From the NCBI GenBank assembly GCA_038232215.1, contig JBBSIG010000100.1:1-8779 (forward strand): DNA of 8,779 nucleotides, written 5' to 3'. Below the pieces are notes generated by a model, which saw nothing but the letters and a program-made list of their open reading frames with translations, was not told the DNA's origin and made no database searches. This DNA is from JBBSIG01 sp038232215 (GTDB lineage Bacteria; Actinomycetota; Thermoleophilia; Gaiellales; Gaiellaceae). Positions within the stretch are counted from its first letter, which is position 1. Each line of letters begins with the position of its first letter. Position numbers and translations under genes: made by a program. Shown here piece by piece: positions 1 to 6,537 of this stretch.

Positions 1-104
1 CGGTGCGCCTCGATCAGCTCGTGCGCGATCCGCGAGAGCGTCCGGTCGATCGCCCCGTGGTCGAGCAGGATCCGTCCCGCCGAGGCGCGAGTCGTCGTCG
101 TCAT
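1..104 (-). CDS. pyrR: PyrR bifunctional pyrimidine regulator / uracil phosphoribosyltransferase, N-terminal part only
   Basis: This is the first 34 codons of a gene that leaves the window at its left edge. The peptide opens MTTTTRASAGRILLDHGAID and continues with a TLSRIAHELIEAH segment. PyrR proteins begin the same way: a short variable tail, then ILD-x-x-A-I-x-R-x-L-x-R-I-A-H-E-I-I-E. In the family, PyrR binds pyr mRNA in response to UMP/UTP and often keeps uracil phosphoribosyltransferase activity; the PRPP-binding loop would lie beyond the window. The ATG (102-104) has a strong AAAGGAG ribosome-binding site at 109-115, four bases upstream, which fixes the start. It lies 54 bp after the glgC stop. 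A hairpin with the PyrR recognition loop sits directly before the ribosome-binding site (see 116-140), which supports the identification independently of the short peptide. Only the N-terminus is seen, so catalytic residues cannot be checked. Confidence 0.85.
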   Translation of the reverse strand, partial: MTTTTRASAGRILLDHGAIDRTLSRIAHELIEAH

Positions 105-115
105 GCGGCTCCTTT

Positions 116-140
116 CCGGCCTCGCTGGACCGGCTTAAAG
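116..140 (-). promoter_or_regulatory. PyrR-binding RNA hairpin in the pyrR leader
   Basis: Read on the minus strand, this stretch is CTTTAAG followed by CCGGTCCAGCGAGGCCGG. The two CCGG arms (130-133 and 116-119) pair exactly and enclose the ten-base loop UCCAGCGAGG (120-129). The PyrR-binding loops of Bacillus pyr leaders have the form UCCAGAGAGG on a short stem, preceded by UUUAA; both elements are present here. The hairpin ends right at the AAAGGAG ribosome-binding site (109-115) of pyrR, and there is no room for a downstream attenuator. The inferred mechanism is therefore translational repression: UMP/UTP-bound PyrR would cover or stabilise the hairpin and block ribosome loading. This mode is known for mycobacterial pyrR. 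Confidence 0.85.
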
Positions 141-145
141 GGTTC

Positions 146-159
146 GGCTCGGGAGAGCC
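146..159 (-). other. small hairpin at the end of glgC / pyrR leader
   Basis: On the minus strand GGCTC-TCCC-GAGCC forms a perfect five-base-pair stem with a four-base loop. It begins on the last base of the glgC TAG stop. GAACCCTTTAA follows, with no long T tract, so it is at best a weak terminator for glgC. It could equally be the upper part of the folded pyrR leader. The structure is clear in sequence, but its role is a guess. Confidence 0.35.
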
Positions 160-1244
160 TACTCGCCCGGGCGGACGGTCTCGCTGCGTCCGTCGCTGTC
201 GAGGATCGTCCGGACGAGCTCGACCCCGGCTCCCACCACACCGTCGTGGAAGACGATCGACTCGCGCACGGTCGCCCCCTCCTCCACGACGACTCCCGGG
301 GACAGCACCGAGCGCTCGACCGTGCCGCGCACGACGCAACCCGGGGCGATCCAGCTCTCGGCGATCGACGCCGACCACTCGATCCGGGCCGGCGGCCGCA
401 CGACGGTGTTCGTGAGGATGGGCCAGTCGGGATCGTCGAGCCGGAGCGCCGGCTCGGCCTCCAGGAGCTGCATGTGCGCGCCCCAGTAGCTCTCGATCGT
501 CCCGACGTCGCGCCAGTAGCCGTCGAGCCGGTACTCGTACGCCCGCCCCTCGTCGACGAGACGGGGCACGAGCGCGTCGCCGAAGTCCTCGAGCCCCGTG
601 TCCTCGTCGCCCTCCGCGAGCTCCTCGAGCGCGTCGAGCAGCGCCGCGGTGGTGTACACGAAGACCTCGGTCGCGACGAGCCCCGTGCGCGGCTCCTCGG
701 GCTTGTACTCGAAGCCCGTGACGCGCCCGTCGCCGTCCGCCTCCACCACCCCGAAGCGGCCCGCCTCCGCGCGGGGAAGCTCGGTCGTCACCATGGTCAC
801 GACCGCCTCCCGCTCACGATGCGCGGCGATCACCTGCCCGTAGTCGAGCGTGTAGACGTGGTCGGCGCTGAGCACGAGCAGGAGCTCCGGCGCCTGCCGC
901 TCGAGCTCCGTCTTGTTGCGGTAGATGGCGTCGGCGTTCCCCTCGTACCAGCCGCTCTCGCTCTCGCCCAGATACGGCGCGACGACTCGCAGCCCGCCGT
1001 GCGTGCGATCGAGGTCCCACGGGCGCCCGTTCGCGAGGTGCTCGTTGAGCGAGTGCGGTTGGTACTGCTGGATCACCCAGACGTCGGAGATGCCGCTGTG
1101 CAGGCAGTTCGAGAGCGGGAAGTCGATCAGGCGATAGACGCCCGCGAACGGCAGCGCCGGCTTCGCGCGCCGCTCGGTGAGCGCCCCGAGGCGGCCGCCC
1201 TCGCCGCCGGCGAGGACGAGGGCGAGCGTCTCGAGCCGGGCCAT
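159..1244 (-). CDS. glgC: glucose-1-phosphate adenylyltransferase (ADP-glucose pyrophosphorylase), short form
   Basis: The 361-residue protein would make ADP-glucose from ATP and glucose 1-phosphate, the committed step of bacterial glycogen synthesis, in the cytoplasm. The nucleotidyltransferase core is clear: LAGGEGGRLGALTERRAKPA at 11-30 (nucleotide-binding loop), YRLIDFPLSNC at 37-47, HSLNEHL at 64-70, GWYEGNADAIYRN at 98-110, SADHVYTLDY at 126-135 with the catalytic-type D128, and YWRDVGTIESYW at 243-254. A C-terminal left-handed beta-helix-like part runs from about 280 to 347. The sugar-binding EKP motif of classical GlgC reads YKP here (180-182, followed by EEP). The protein is shorter than the usual 400-430 residues, and the C-terminal helix is trimmed. 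The ATG at 1242-1244 has GGGAGG three bases upstream. The gene lies 48 bp after the broken end of the glycosyltransferase gene and 54 bp before pyrR. A related NDP-sugar pyrophosphorylase with another substrate is the main alternative. Confidence 0.9.
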   Translation of the reverse strand: MARLETLALVLAGGEGGRLGALTERRAKPALPFAGVYRLIDFPLSNCLHSGISDVWVIQQYQPHSLNEHLANGRPWDLDRTHGGLRVVAPYLGESESGWYEGNADAIYRNKTELERQAPELLLVLSADHVYTLDYGQVIAAHREREAVVTMVTTELPRAEAGRFGVVEADGDGRVTGFEYKPEEPRTGLVATEVFVYTTAALLDALEELAEGDEDTGLEDFGDALVPRLVDEGRAYEYRLDGYWRDVGTIESYWGAHMQLLEAEPALRLDDPDWPILTNTVVRPPARIEWSASIAESWIAPGCVVRGTVERSVLSPGVVVEEGATVRESIVFHDGVVGAGVELVRTILDSDGRSETVRPGE

Positions 1245-1292
1245 GAGCCTCCCGTCACCGCCCTGCGCGCCCCGGAAACCCGCTCCCGGGCC

Positions 1293-1520
1293 TCACGATG
1301 GCGCAAGCTCCATCCGCGCGGCAACGTCGGTGTCGGTGACAACGTCGACGGCGCACGACGCCTGACCGGCCGCTCCGGCGGGGACGCCGATCTCGAAGCT
1401 CTTCCCCTCATGGGCGGGGAGCCTGATCGTCGCGAGGTGCGTGCCGTCGTCCTTCTGCACGTCGAGCGTCGTCGTCGCGTCGGACTGGGAGAGGAGGTCG
1501 AGCCGAAGCATTCCCGCCGG
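1293..1520 (-). pseudogene. detached C-terminal beta-domain of the upstream glycosyltransferase, in frame after a TGA
   Basis: This 75-codon stretch continues the reading frame of the glycosyltransferase exactly, after the TGA at 1521-1523, and ends at a TGA at 1293-1295. Its first ATG is at 1509-1511, nine bases after the stop, with only a weak GGCGGGA ahead of it; from there it would make a 72-residue protein beginning MLRLDLLSQSDATTTLDVQ. The peptide has no signal sequence or membrane segment and looks like alternating beta-strands (LRLDLLS, TTTLDVQ, ATIRLP, CAVDVVTD). This is the style of small beta-domains that end GT-C glycosyltransferases. With TGA read as a one-base change from a Cys codon, the junction becomes YG-C-PAG, and that Cys could pair with the single Cys in QASCAVDV. 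I infer a remnant or readthrough extension, not an independent gene. A real short downstream ORF remains possible. Confidence 0.6.
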
Positions 1521-3335
1521 TCAGCCGTAGGTGACGAGCCGCGCCTGCTGGTGCACGAGACCGAGTTCCCCGAGCTCGGCGGTGAAGGTCACAGATCCCT
1601 GGAGCTCGGTCGAGAGCCGCGCCGGACCGTCGAGACGCCAGAGGGCGAGCCTGGACCTCCCGGCGTCCGCGACCTTCGCTCCCACGAGCCCGTAGACGGT
1701 CGAGGCGGCCAGGTAGGGATCCGTGAGCGCAGCTCCGTCCGGCAGCGAGAGCCGCCCGTCGGCGCCGATCGAGACGGATTGCTGTGGCAGCGGGCCGACC
1801 ACGTGTGCCCCGGGGAGGTCGTAGACGCTCGCGATGCGGTCGTTCCAGAAGAGGTTGACCCAAGCCGGCGCGCCGCCGCTCCAGGCCTGCTCTCCGGCGT
1901 AGAGGAACGAGACCGGCCCCTGCGCCGCACGGTCGATCCAGCGCGGGTCGTCCGCCGCCATGATCGAGCGAAAGTCCCGGGCCCGGGACGAGACGACCCG
2001 GCTCGTGACGACGGAGGCGGGCACGAGCAGCGCGAGCGCGAGCAGCGGCAGCACCCACGCCAGGCGGCGGGGCAGGAGGAGGAGCGCGAGCAGCAGCAAC
2101 CCGGTCGCGACGACGACCACGGCTTTCAGATCGAGCTCTGGCTGCCGTACTCGGAGCTCGTACAGCGGGATGACCGAGAAGGCGTCCGGCTCGGCCGCCT
2201 GCGAGACGAGCCGCCCGAGCGGGAGCGCGAGCAGCGCGGCGAGCGCGAGGCCGGCCGCGAGGGCCCCGGCGATCCGCGGCCTCGGCGCTCCCCGGTCGAG
2301 CCAGAGCGCGAGACCGACGAAGAGGATCGGGGCCAACCCGAGCAGGTTTCGCTCGGCGAGCCGGCCGAGCAGACGGGAGGTGAAGACGCCCACCTCGACG
2401 ACGAGTCCGACCGTGAGCGCGACCGCCACCGCGAGGTAGGCACGGGCCTCGGGCGACCGCTCCCGCCCCGCGAGCGCCCGCCCGAGGAGGAGCGCGACGG
2501 CGACGGGCGGGAAGACGGCGGTCAGGAGCAGGAGGTCGGCCGCGTGGTAGAGCGTGTAGCGGAGCGCGTCCGCGACGCCGTAGGAGGTCTGACCCGTTAC
2601 CCGGTAGGCGCCGAGCAGCTCGCCAGCCGACCCGCCCGTCGCCACTTTCGCGAGCGCGAAGGCGAGGACGGGGAGCACGAGGGCAGCGAGAGCCGGGGCG
2701 AGGCGGAACGCCGCCTTGGGAGACTTACGTGAGAAGACCGCCTCGAGCACGATCGCGAGCACGAGGGCCGGCACCAGCACGATCGCCTGCAGACGCGTGC
2801 CGATCGCAGCGGCAATCGCCGCCACGAGGAGCGCCTGGTTCCCGAGGCTCGGCCGCGCGAGCGCGCGCGCCATCGCCCACGCGGCGAGGCAGAGCAGCGG
2901 ATAGAAGGCAACCTCCGTCATCACGAAGCCGGAGAAGGCGAGGCCCGGCACCGCGAGCGTGAGCGCCGCGGCGACGAGCGCCCAGCGCGTCCTCGTCAGC
3001 GAGCGGGCCCAGAGGTAGACGGGCACGGCGGTCAGCGACATGAGCAGGGCCTGCACGGCCTTGAGGAGGCCGTAGCCCAGCTCGAGGTCGCCGATGCTCA
3101 GGGGCAGCCCCGCGAGCGCGGGATACACGAGGCTGTAGAAGGGGACGGGCGCGGACAGGATCTCGAAGTGTCCCGTCCGGTACAGGCTCTGCCCGAGCTC
3201 CCCGTAGATGAGCTCGTCGGGCGTGTACCAGGGAGACGGCACGCCGCGCGCTGCCCAGAGACGAAGGACGGTGGAGAGGAGGACGAGGCCGACGAGAGCG
3301 GTGCCTGCGGCTCCCGGCCGACCCCGAGGGCGCAC
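1521..3335 (-). CDS. GT-C family membrane glycosyltransferase (GT39/ArnT-like), C-terminus cut by an in-frame TGA
   Basis: The 604-residue polytopic membrane protein probably transfers a sugar from a polyprenyl-phosphate donor on the outer face of the membrane, as GT-C enzymes do; donor and acceptor are unknown. The first membrane helix spans residues about 10-29. It is followed by WYTPDELIYGELGQSLYRTG (36-55), whose Asp-Glu pair (D40-E41) matches the catalytic acidic motif in the first external loop of GT39/ArnT-type enzymes. Roughly ten further hydrophobic segments run to about residue 441 (for example 168-200, 213-230, 268-285, 298-317, 330-346, 355-372, 405-421, 427-441). A soluble tail follows (450-604), with an ALWRLDGPARL strand region. 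I chose GTG at 3333-3335, one base after the previous gene's stop (TGACGTG), because the first helix follows at once. Longer upstream reading overlaps the secreted protein and is Arg/Pro/Ser-rich noise. The frame stops at TGA 1521-1523, but family-like sequence continues in frame (see 1293-1520). Confidence 0.8.
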   Translation of the reverse strand: MRPRGRPGAAGTALVGLVLLSTVLRLWAARGVPSPWYTPDELIYGELGQSLYRTGHFEILSAPVPFYSLVYPALAGLPLSIGDLELGYGLLKAVQALLMSLTAVPVYLWARSLTRTRWALVAAALTLAVPGLAFSGFVMTEVAFYPLLCLAAWAMARALARPSLGNQALLVAAIAAAIGTRLQAIVLVPALVLAIVLEAVFSRKSPKAAFRLAPALAALVLPVLAFALAKVATGGSAGELLGAYRVTGQTSYGVADALRYTLYHAADLLLLTAVFPPVAVALLLGRALAGRERSPEARAYLAVAVALTVGLVVEVGVFTSRLLGRLAERNLLGLAPILFVGLALWLDRGAPRPRIAGALAAGLALAALLALPLGRLVSQAAEPDAFSVIPLYELRVRQPELDLKAVVVVATGLLLLALLLLPRRLAWVLPLLALALLVPASVVTSRVVSSRARDFRSIMAADDPRWIDRAAQGPVSFLYAGEQAWSGGAPAWVNLFWNDRIASVYDLPGAHVVGPLPQQSVSIGADGRLSLPDGAALTDPYLAASTVYGLVGAKVADAGRSRLALWRLDGPARLSTELQGSVTFTAELGELGLVHQQARLVTYG

Positions 3336-3336
3336 G

Positions 3337-4731
3337 TCAGCGAGGCCTCGTCCGCGTGCGGGCGGGAGCTCGGTGGGCGGGCGTCCTCCTACCGGCGGCA
3401 GCGGCCTGACGGGCTGCCGTCGCACGCGCGCTCCGCACGTAACCGGTCCGGCGCAGGAACTCGCGCAAGCTTCCGAGATACGCGCGGCCGGCCGGATAGC
3501 CGTCCCTCTCGACCCCGCGACCGAGCTCGCCTCTCCGGTATGCACGCTCGAGGACGGCCCAACCCTGCCGCTCGCGGCCGAGCGAGTACTGGTCGGCCAG
3601 GTACGCGGCGAGGATCCCGCGCACCTCCGGGATCGTGCTCCCGCGCCGTTCCACGTACAGGCGGAGGAGAGACCGGGCATCTGCTTTGACGGCCGCGGGA
3701 AAGCCCCGTGTCACGTCGAGGAGCCGGCCGTGTCCGAAGTGCCAGATGCGCACCGGGTCGAGCGAGGATACGTAGGGCGTGAACGTGTAGGCGAAGCGAT
3801 CGTCGTACGTCGAGAGCTCCGGCCGGCCGTCGTGGTTCAGGTCCACGAGCCTGTAGCCCACGTTCCCCCACCAGACGACCGACTTGCCGTAGTCGCCGCG
3901 AGACGCTCGATAGCGGTAGACGAGGGAGTACCGACAGCAGTGGGCGCCGCCCGAGAAGAGATCGACGAGCACCTCGGGCTCGCCGTCGGAGTCGAGGTCG
4001 CGCACGTGGATCGGGCCGCCGGGGGAGTCCAGCCCGGGCGCCCACGTCGGGCAGCCTCCGCAGCCGAGACGAGCGAGCGGCTCGTCGAGCCGGCGTCGGC
4101 CGGCCCGGACGATCCGAACCCGCGCGTCCCGGTACCGGAACGCGCTCTCACGGTACGAGAGGGTGGAGGCCACGCGGCCCGACTGCGCCGTCCGCGTCTC
4201 CACGACGTTCCGCGAGAGCTCGAGCGACCAGCAGAGGATCCGGCCGGCGCCGCCGGCGCCGAGAGCGTCCACCTCGAGCGCCCAGACACCCCGGGCCGCC
4301 GTCCCTTCGAGCAGGGCGAGCGGCTCCTCCGGCCGGTAGGCGGAGTCGCGGAACGGAGCCTTGCCCCGCGCGATCGGCGTCCCGAAGCGGTCGTCGAAGA
4401 CGACGAGGCCGCCGCCGTCCCGGCACGCCCCGGCGCCCTCGCCGAAGTCGCGCCCGGCCCCCCCGCGTTCCGCGCTGAGGACGACGGCCGTGCCGTCCGG
4501 TGCGCGAACGCGCACCGTCACGTCCGCCGCACGGCTGAGGTCGATCCGCAGCGAGACGACGACGTGTGACACCGGGCCGGCGTCCGGCACGCGGATCGTC
4601 GAGCGGGCGGTCTCCCCCGCCACGACGGGCACGCTCACCGCCCCGCTCCGGTACAGCCGCGTCGCGGCACCGGCGGGGCCCACGGCGAGTGCGGCCGCGA
4701 GCCACGCGGCGAGGAAGGCGAGTCGTCGCAT
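3337..4731 (-). CDS. secreted P-domain and FG-GAP-like repeat protein, function unknown
   Basis: The 464-residue protein starts with a signal peptide (MRRLAFLAAWLAAALAVGPA, probable cleavage after AGA near residue 22). Residues about 30-173 look like a proprotein-convertase P domain: a beta-sandwich pattern with LRIDLSRAADVTVRVRAPDG (61-80), FDDRFGTPI, APFRDSAYRPEEPLALLEG (125-143), GVWALEVDALGAGGAGRILCWSLEL. Two calcium-loop motifs of FG-GAP/VCBS type follow, DLDSDGEPE (245-253) and DLNHDGRPE (297-305), with SGGAHCC (260-266) between them. The C-terminal 130 residues are charged and helical and end in an Arg/Ala-rich tail (435-464). No protease or other catalytic motif is visible, so it is probably an extracellular binding or structural protein. 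Cys pairs 103/167, 224/227 and 265/266 fit an exported fold. It starts 24 bp after the methyltransferase stop, with a poor ribosome-binding site, and its stop is one base before the glycosyltransferase GTG. That suggests coupled translation, and possibly that the enzyme glycosylates this protein. Confidence 0.8.
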   Translation of the reverse strand: MRRLAFLAAWLAAALAVGPAGAATRLYRSGAVSVPVVAGETARSTIRVPDAGPVSHVVVSLRIDLSRAADVTVRVRAPDGTAVVLSAERGGAGRDFGEGAGACRDGGGLVVFDDRFGTPIARGKAPFRDSAYRPEEPLALLEGTAARGVWALEVDALGAGGAGRILCWSLELSRNVVETRTAQSGRVASTLSYRESAFRYRDARVRIVRAGRRRLDEPLARLGCGGCPTWAPGLDSPGGPIHVRDLDSDGEPEVLVDLFSGGAHCCRYSLVYRYRASRGDYGKSVVWWGNVGYRLVDLNHDGRPELSTYDDRFAYTFTPYVSSLDPVRIWHFGHGRLLDVTRGFPAAVKADARSLLRLYVERRGSTIPEVRGILAAYLADQYSLGRERQGWAVLERAYRRGELGRGVERDGYPAGRAYLGSLREFLRRTGYVRSARATAARQAAAAGRRTPAHRAPARTRTRPR

Positions 4732-4755
4732 CCTGCTCGTGTCTCTCGCCCGATG

Positions 4756-5508
4756 TTACGTCGCCGCGACGACGACGAGTCCCTGCTGTGGGTACACCAC
4801 GCGCGCGGGCAGCTCGCGCTCGGCCCGCTCGAGGCCGGCCCGGTACTCGCGCTCGTCGATCAGGTCGAACGTCGAGATGTGGCGGCCGCGGATCCGGCGC
4901 AGCGCCTCCTCGCGGTCGATCGACTTCGTGAGGCTCAGCGGCCTGATCCGGACCGATGCGAAGCCCGCCTCCGCCAGCTCGTCCTCCAGCTGTCCACCCG
5001 TCGGGAACCGGGCCCGGTCGATCGACTCGAGCGAGGGGAAGAGCCGATTCAGGTAGAAGCGCCCGAAGTGCTCCGGCGCGAACGTCCAGAGCGCGAAGCG
5101 ACCGTCCTCGCCGAGCACGCGGCGGATCTCCGCGAAGGCCCTGGGGCGGTCGACCAGGTGCACCACGAGAGTCATGACCGCGCGCTGGAACCACCGGTCC
5201 GTGAAGGGAAGGGCCTCCGCGGCGGCGAGCTTGAAGCCGGCTCCCCGCGGAGCCTTGGCGCGAGCGACCGCCAGCATCTCCGGCGTGGGATCGATTCCCC
5301 AGACCTTCGCGCCCGCGCGCTCTGCGAGCGCGGCGGTGAGCGTGCCGGTGCCGCAGCCGACGTCGAGCACCCGCGTTCCGCGAAGATCGCCCTCCGCAAC
5401 GAGGGCTCTGAAGACGGCCCACCAGGCGTCGTCCGGCGCGCGCAACTCGTCGTACGACGCGGCGCGGGCGGCGAAGTCCGGGCGCCGCTCCGCGGCGGGG
5501 GGCGTCAC
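4756..5508 (-). CDS. class I SAM-dependent methyltransferase (Methyltransf_11 type)
   Basis: The 250-residue cytoplasmic enzyme has a standard Rossmann methyltransferase fold. Motif I is VLDVGCGTGTLTAALAE (47-63), the SAM-binding glycine loop. An acidic ribose-binding position follows in WGIDPTPEML (70-79), then AAAEALPFTD (95-104) and the motif IV-like region VMTLVVHLVDRPRAFAEIRR with VLGEDGRFALWTF (111-143). The N-terminal FAARAASYDELRAPDDAWW is typical of UbiE/small-molecule methyltransferases. The substrate cannot be read from sequence. The GTG start (5506-5508) overlaps the RNase Z stop as GTGA, with no good Shine-Dalgarno sequence, so translation is probably coupled to RNase Z. Upstream sequence in the same frame is Arg-rich shadow of RNase Z and was excluded. 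The gene ends in TAA, 24 bp before the secreted-protein gene. Confidence 0.88.
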   Translation of the reverse strand: MTPPAAERRPDFAARAASYDELRAPDDAWWAVFRALVAEGDLRGTRVLDVGCGTGTLTAALAERAGAKVWGIDPTPEMLAVARAKAPRGAGFKLAAAEALPFTDRWFQRAVMTLVVHLVDRPRAFAEIRRVLGEDGRFALWTFAPEHFGRFYLNRLFPSLESIDRARFPTGGQLEDELAEAGFASVRIRPLSLTKSIDREEALRRIRGRHISTFDLIDEREYRAGLERAERELPARVVYPQQGLVVVAAT

Positions 5509-6494
5509 GTCAGCGTGGACGGTACGGGCTCGGGCCGCCGCTGCTCGGGCAGGGCTCCCCCTTTGACGAGCCGTGGCGGGCCGCGCTCGGGGAACGGCAC
5601 CTCGATCACGTCGAAGTCCTTGGGCACGACCGTCTCGGGAAAGAGGGCGCGCGCCTCCCGGGCCACGTCGGGACCGAAGTAGCGGCTCGAGAGGTGGGTG
5701 AGCGCGAGCAGGCCGACCTCGGCCGCCCGCGCCACGGTCGCGGCGTCCGCGGCCGTCGAGTGCGACGTCTCGCGGGCCCGCTCGCGCTCGTCCTCGCAGA
5801 AAGTCGCCTCGTGGACGAGCACGTCCGCGCCGCGAGCGGCCTCGAGCACGCTCGCGGCCGGGGCCGTGTCTCCGGCGAGCACGACGCGCCGGCCGGGCCG
5901 AGGCTCTCCGAGCACCTCTGCGGGCGCGACCGTCCGCCCATCCGCGAGCTCGACGCTCTCGCCGCGCTGCAGCGCCCCCCGCTCGGGCCCGGCAGGAACG
6001 CCGAGCGCATCCGCGGTCTCGACCTCGAAGCGACCCGGACGCGACTCCTCCGCCAGGGCGTACCCGACCGCCGACACGCCGTGGGCGACTGCGAAGGTCT
6101 CGATCCGGTACTCGGCGCGAGCGAGCGAGTCCCCGGGCCTCAGCTCCTCGAGCTCGAGCCGGAACGGGAGCTGGCCGAACACGCGCCGCAGCGCCTCGAA
6201 CAGCCGGACGAGCCCCGGGGGGCCCCACACCGTGATCGGCTCGGTGCGACCGCGCAGCGAGAACGTCTTCAACATCCCCGGCAGCCCGAGATAGTGGTCG
6301 GCGTGGAAGTGCGTGAGGAAGACCTCGCGCAGGTCGACGAGGCCGATGCTCGAGCGCAGGAGCTGCCGCTGCGTACCCTCCGCGCAGTCGAAGAGCAGGC
6401 GCTCGCCCCCCCGGCGAAGCAGCGTCGCGGACGGGGCGCGCCTCGCGGTGGGCGCCGACCCGGACGTGCCGAGGAAGACCAGGTCGAGATCCAC
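5505..6494 (-). CDS. rnz: ribonuclease Z (tRNA 3'-processing endonuclease)
   Basis: The 329-residue metallo-beta-lactamase-fold nuclease removes the 3' trailer from tRNA precursors. The N-terminus LVFLGTSGSAPTARR (5-19) and LLFDCAEGTQRQLL (33-46) are typical of short-form RNase Z. The zinc-binding motif is HFHADHYLGLPG (62-73), giving H62, H64, D66 and H67. Other expected ligands are H138 (AHGVSAVGY), D209 (LAGDT) and H267 (LTHLSSRY), and the HSTA motif has H245. The Gly/Pro-rich exosite arm that grips tRNA is present as GVPAGPERGALQRGE (165-179). Length is normal. The start is GTG (6492-6494), with GGCGG directly adjacent and GGAG about 13 bases upstream, so it is only moderately supported. 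It follows the membrane-protein gene by 43 bp and overlaps the methyltransferase start by four bases. Confidence 0.95.
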   Translation of the reverse strand: MDLDLVFLGTSGSAPTARRAPSATLLRRGGERLLFDCAEGTQRQLLRSSIGLVDLREVFLTHFHADHYLGLPGMLKTFSLRGRTEPITVWGPPGLVRLFEALRRVFGQLPFRLELEELRPGDSLARAEYRIETFAVAHGVSAVGYALAEESRPGRFEVETADALGVPAGPERGALQRGESVELADGRTVAPAEVLGEPRPGRRVVLAGDTAPAASVLEAARGADVLVHEATFCEDERERARETSHSTAADAATVARAAEVGLLALTHLSSRYFGPDVAREARALFPETVVPKDFDVIEVPFPERGPPRLVKGGALPEQRRPEPVPSTLT

Positions 6495-6537
6495 CCGCCG
6501 ATCGTAGCTCCGGCCCGCCTGGGGCTCTGAGCTTCTC

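Noticed and set aside
1490..1523. TGA at 1521 as a selenocysteine codon
   Set aside because: I see no convincing SECIS-like hairpin at the right distance downstream, and GT-C enzymes are not known selenoproteins. Mutation, readthrough or sequence error is simpler.
3..2732. A 909-codon open frame on the plus strand across glgC and the glycosyltransferase
   Set aside because: It is Arg/Glu/Pro-rich with no domain, and lies antisense to clearly recognisable genes. Such long antisense frames are usual in very high-GC coding DNA.
3336..3680. Upstream extension of the glycosyltransferase to an ATG at 3680
   Set aside because: The extra 115 residues have no hydrophobic or domain character and overlap the C-terminal coding of the secreted protein. 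GTG at 3335 places the first membrane helix at the N-terminus.
3208..4569. A 453-codon plus-strand open frame opposite the secreted-protein gene
   Set aside because: It has charged low-complexity composition and no motif, and the minus strand carries a signal peptide and calcium-loop motifs. It is a shadow frame.
5509..6228. Upstream extension of the methyltransferase frame by 240 codons
   Set aside because: It is Arg/Ala/Gly-rich out-of-frame reading of the RNase Z gene. The conserved methyltransferase N-terminus begins right after the GTG at 5508.
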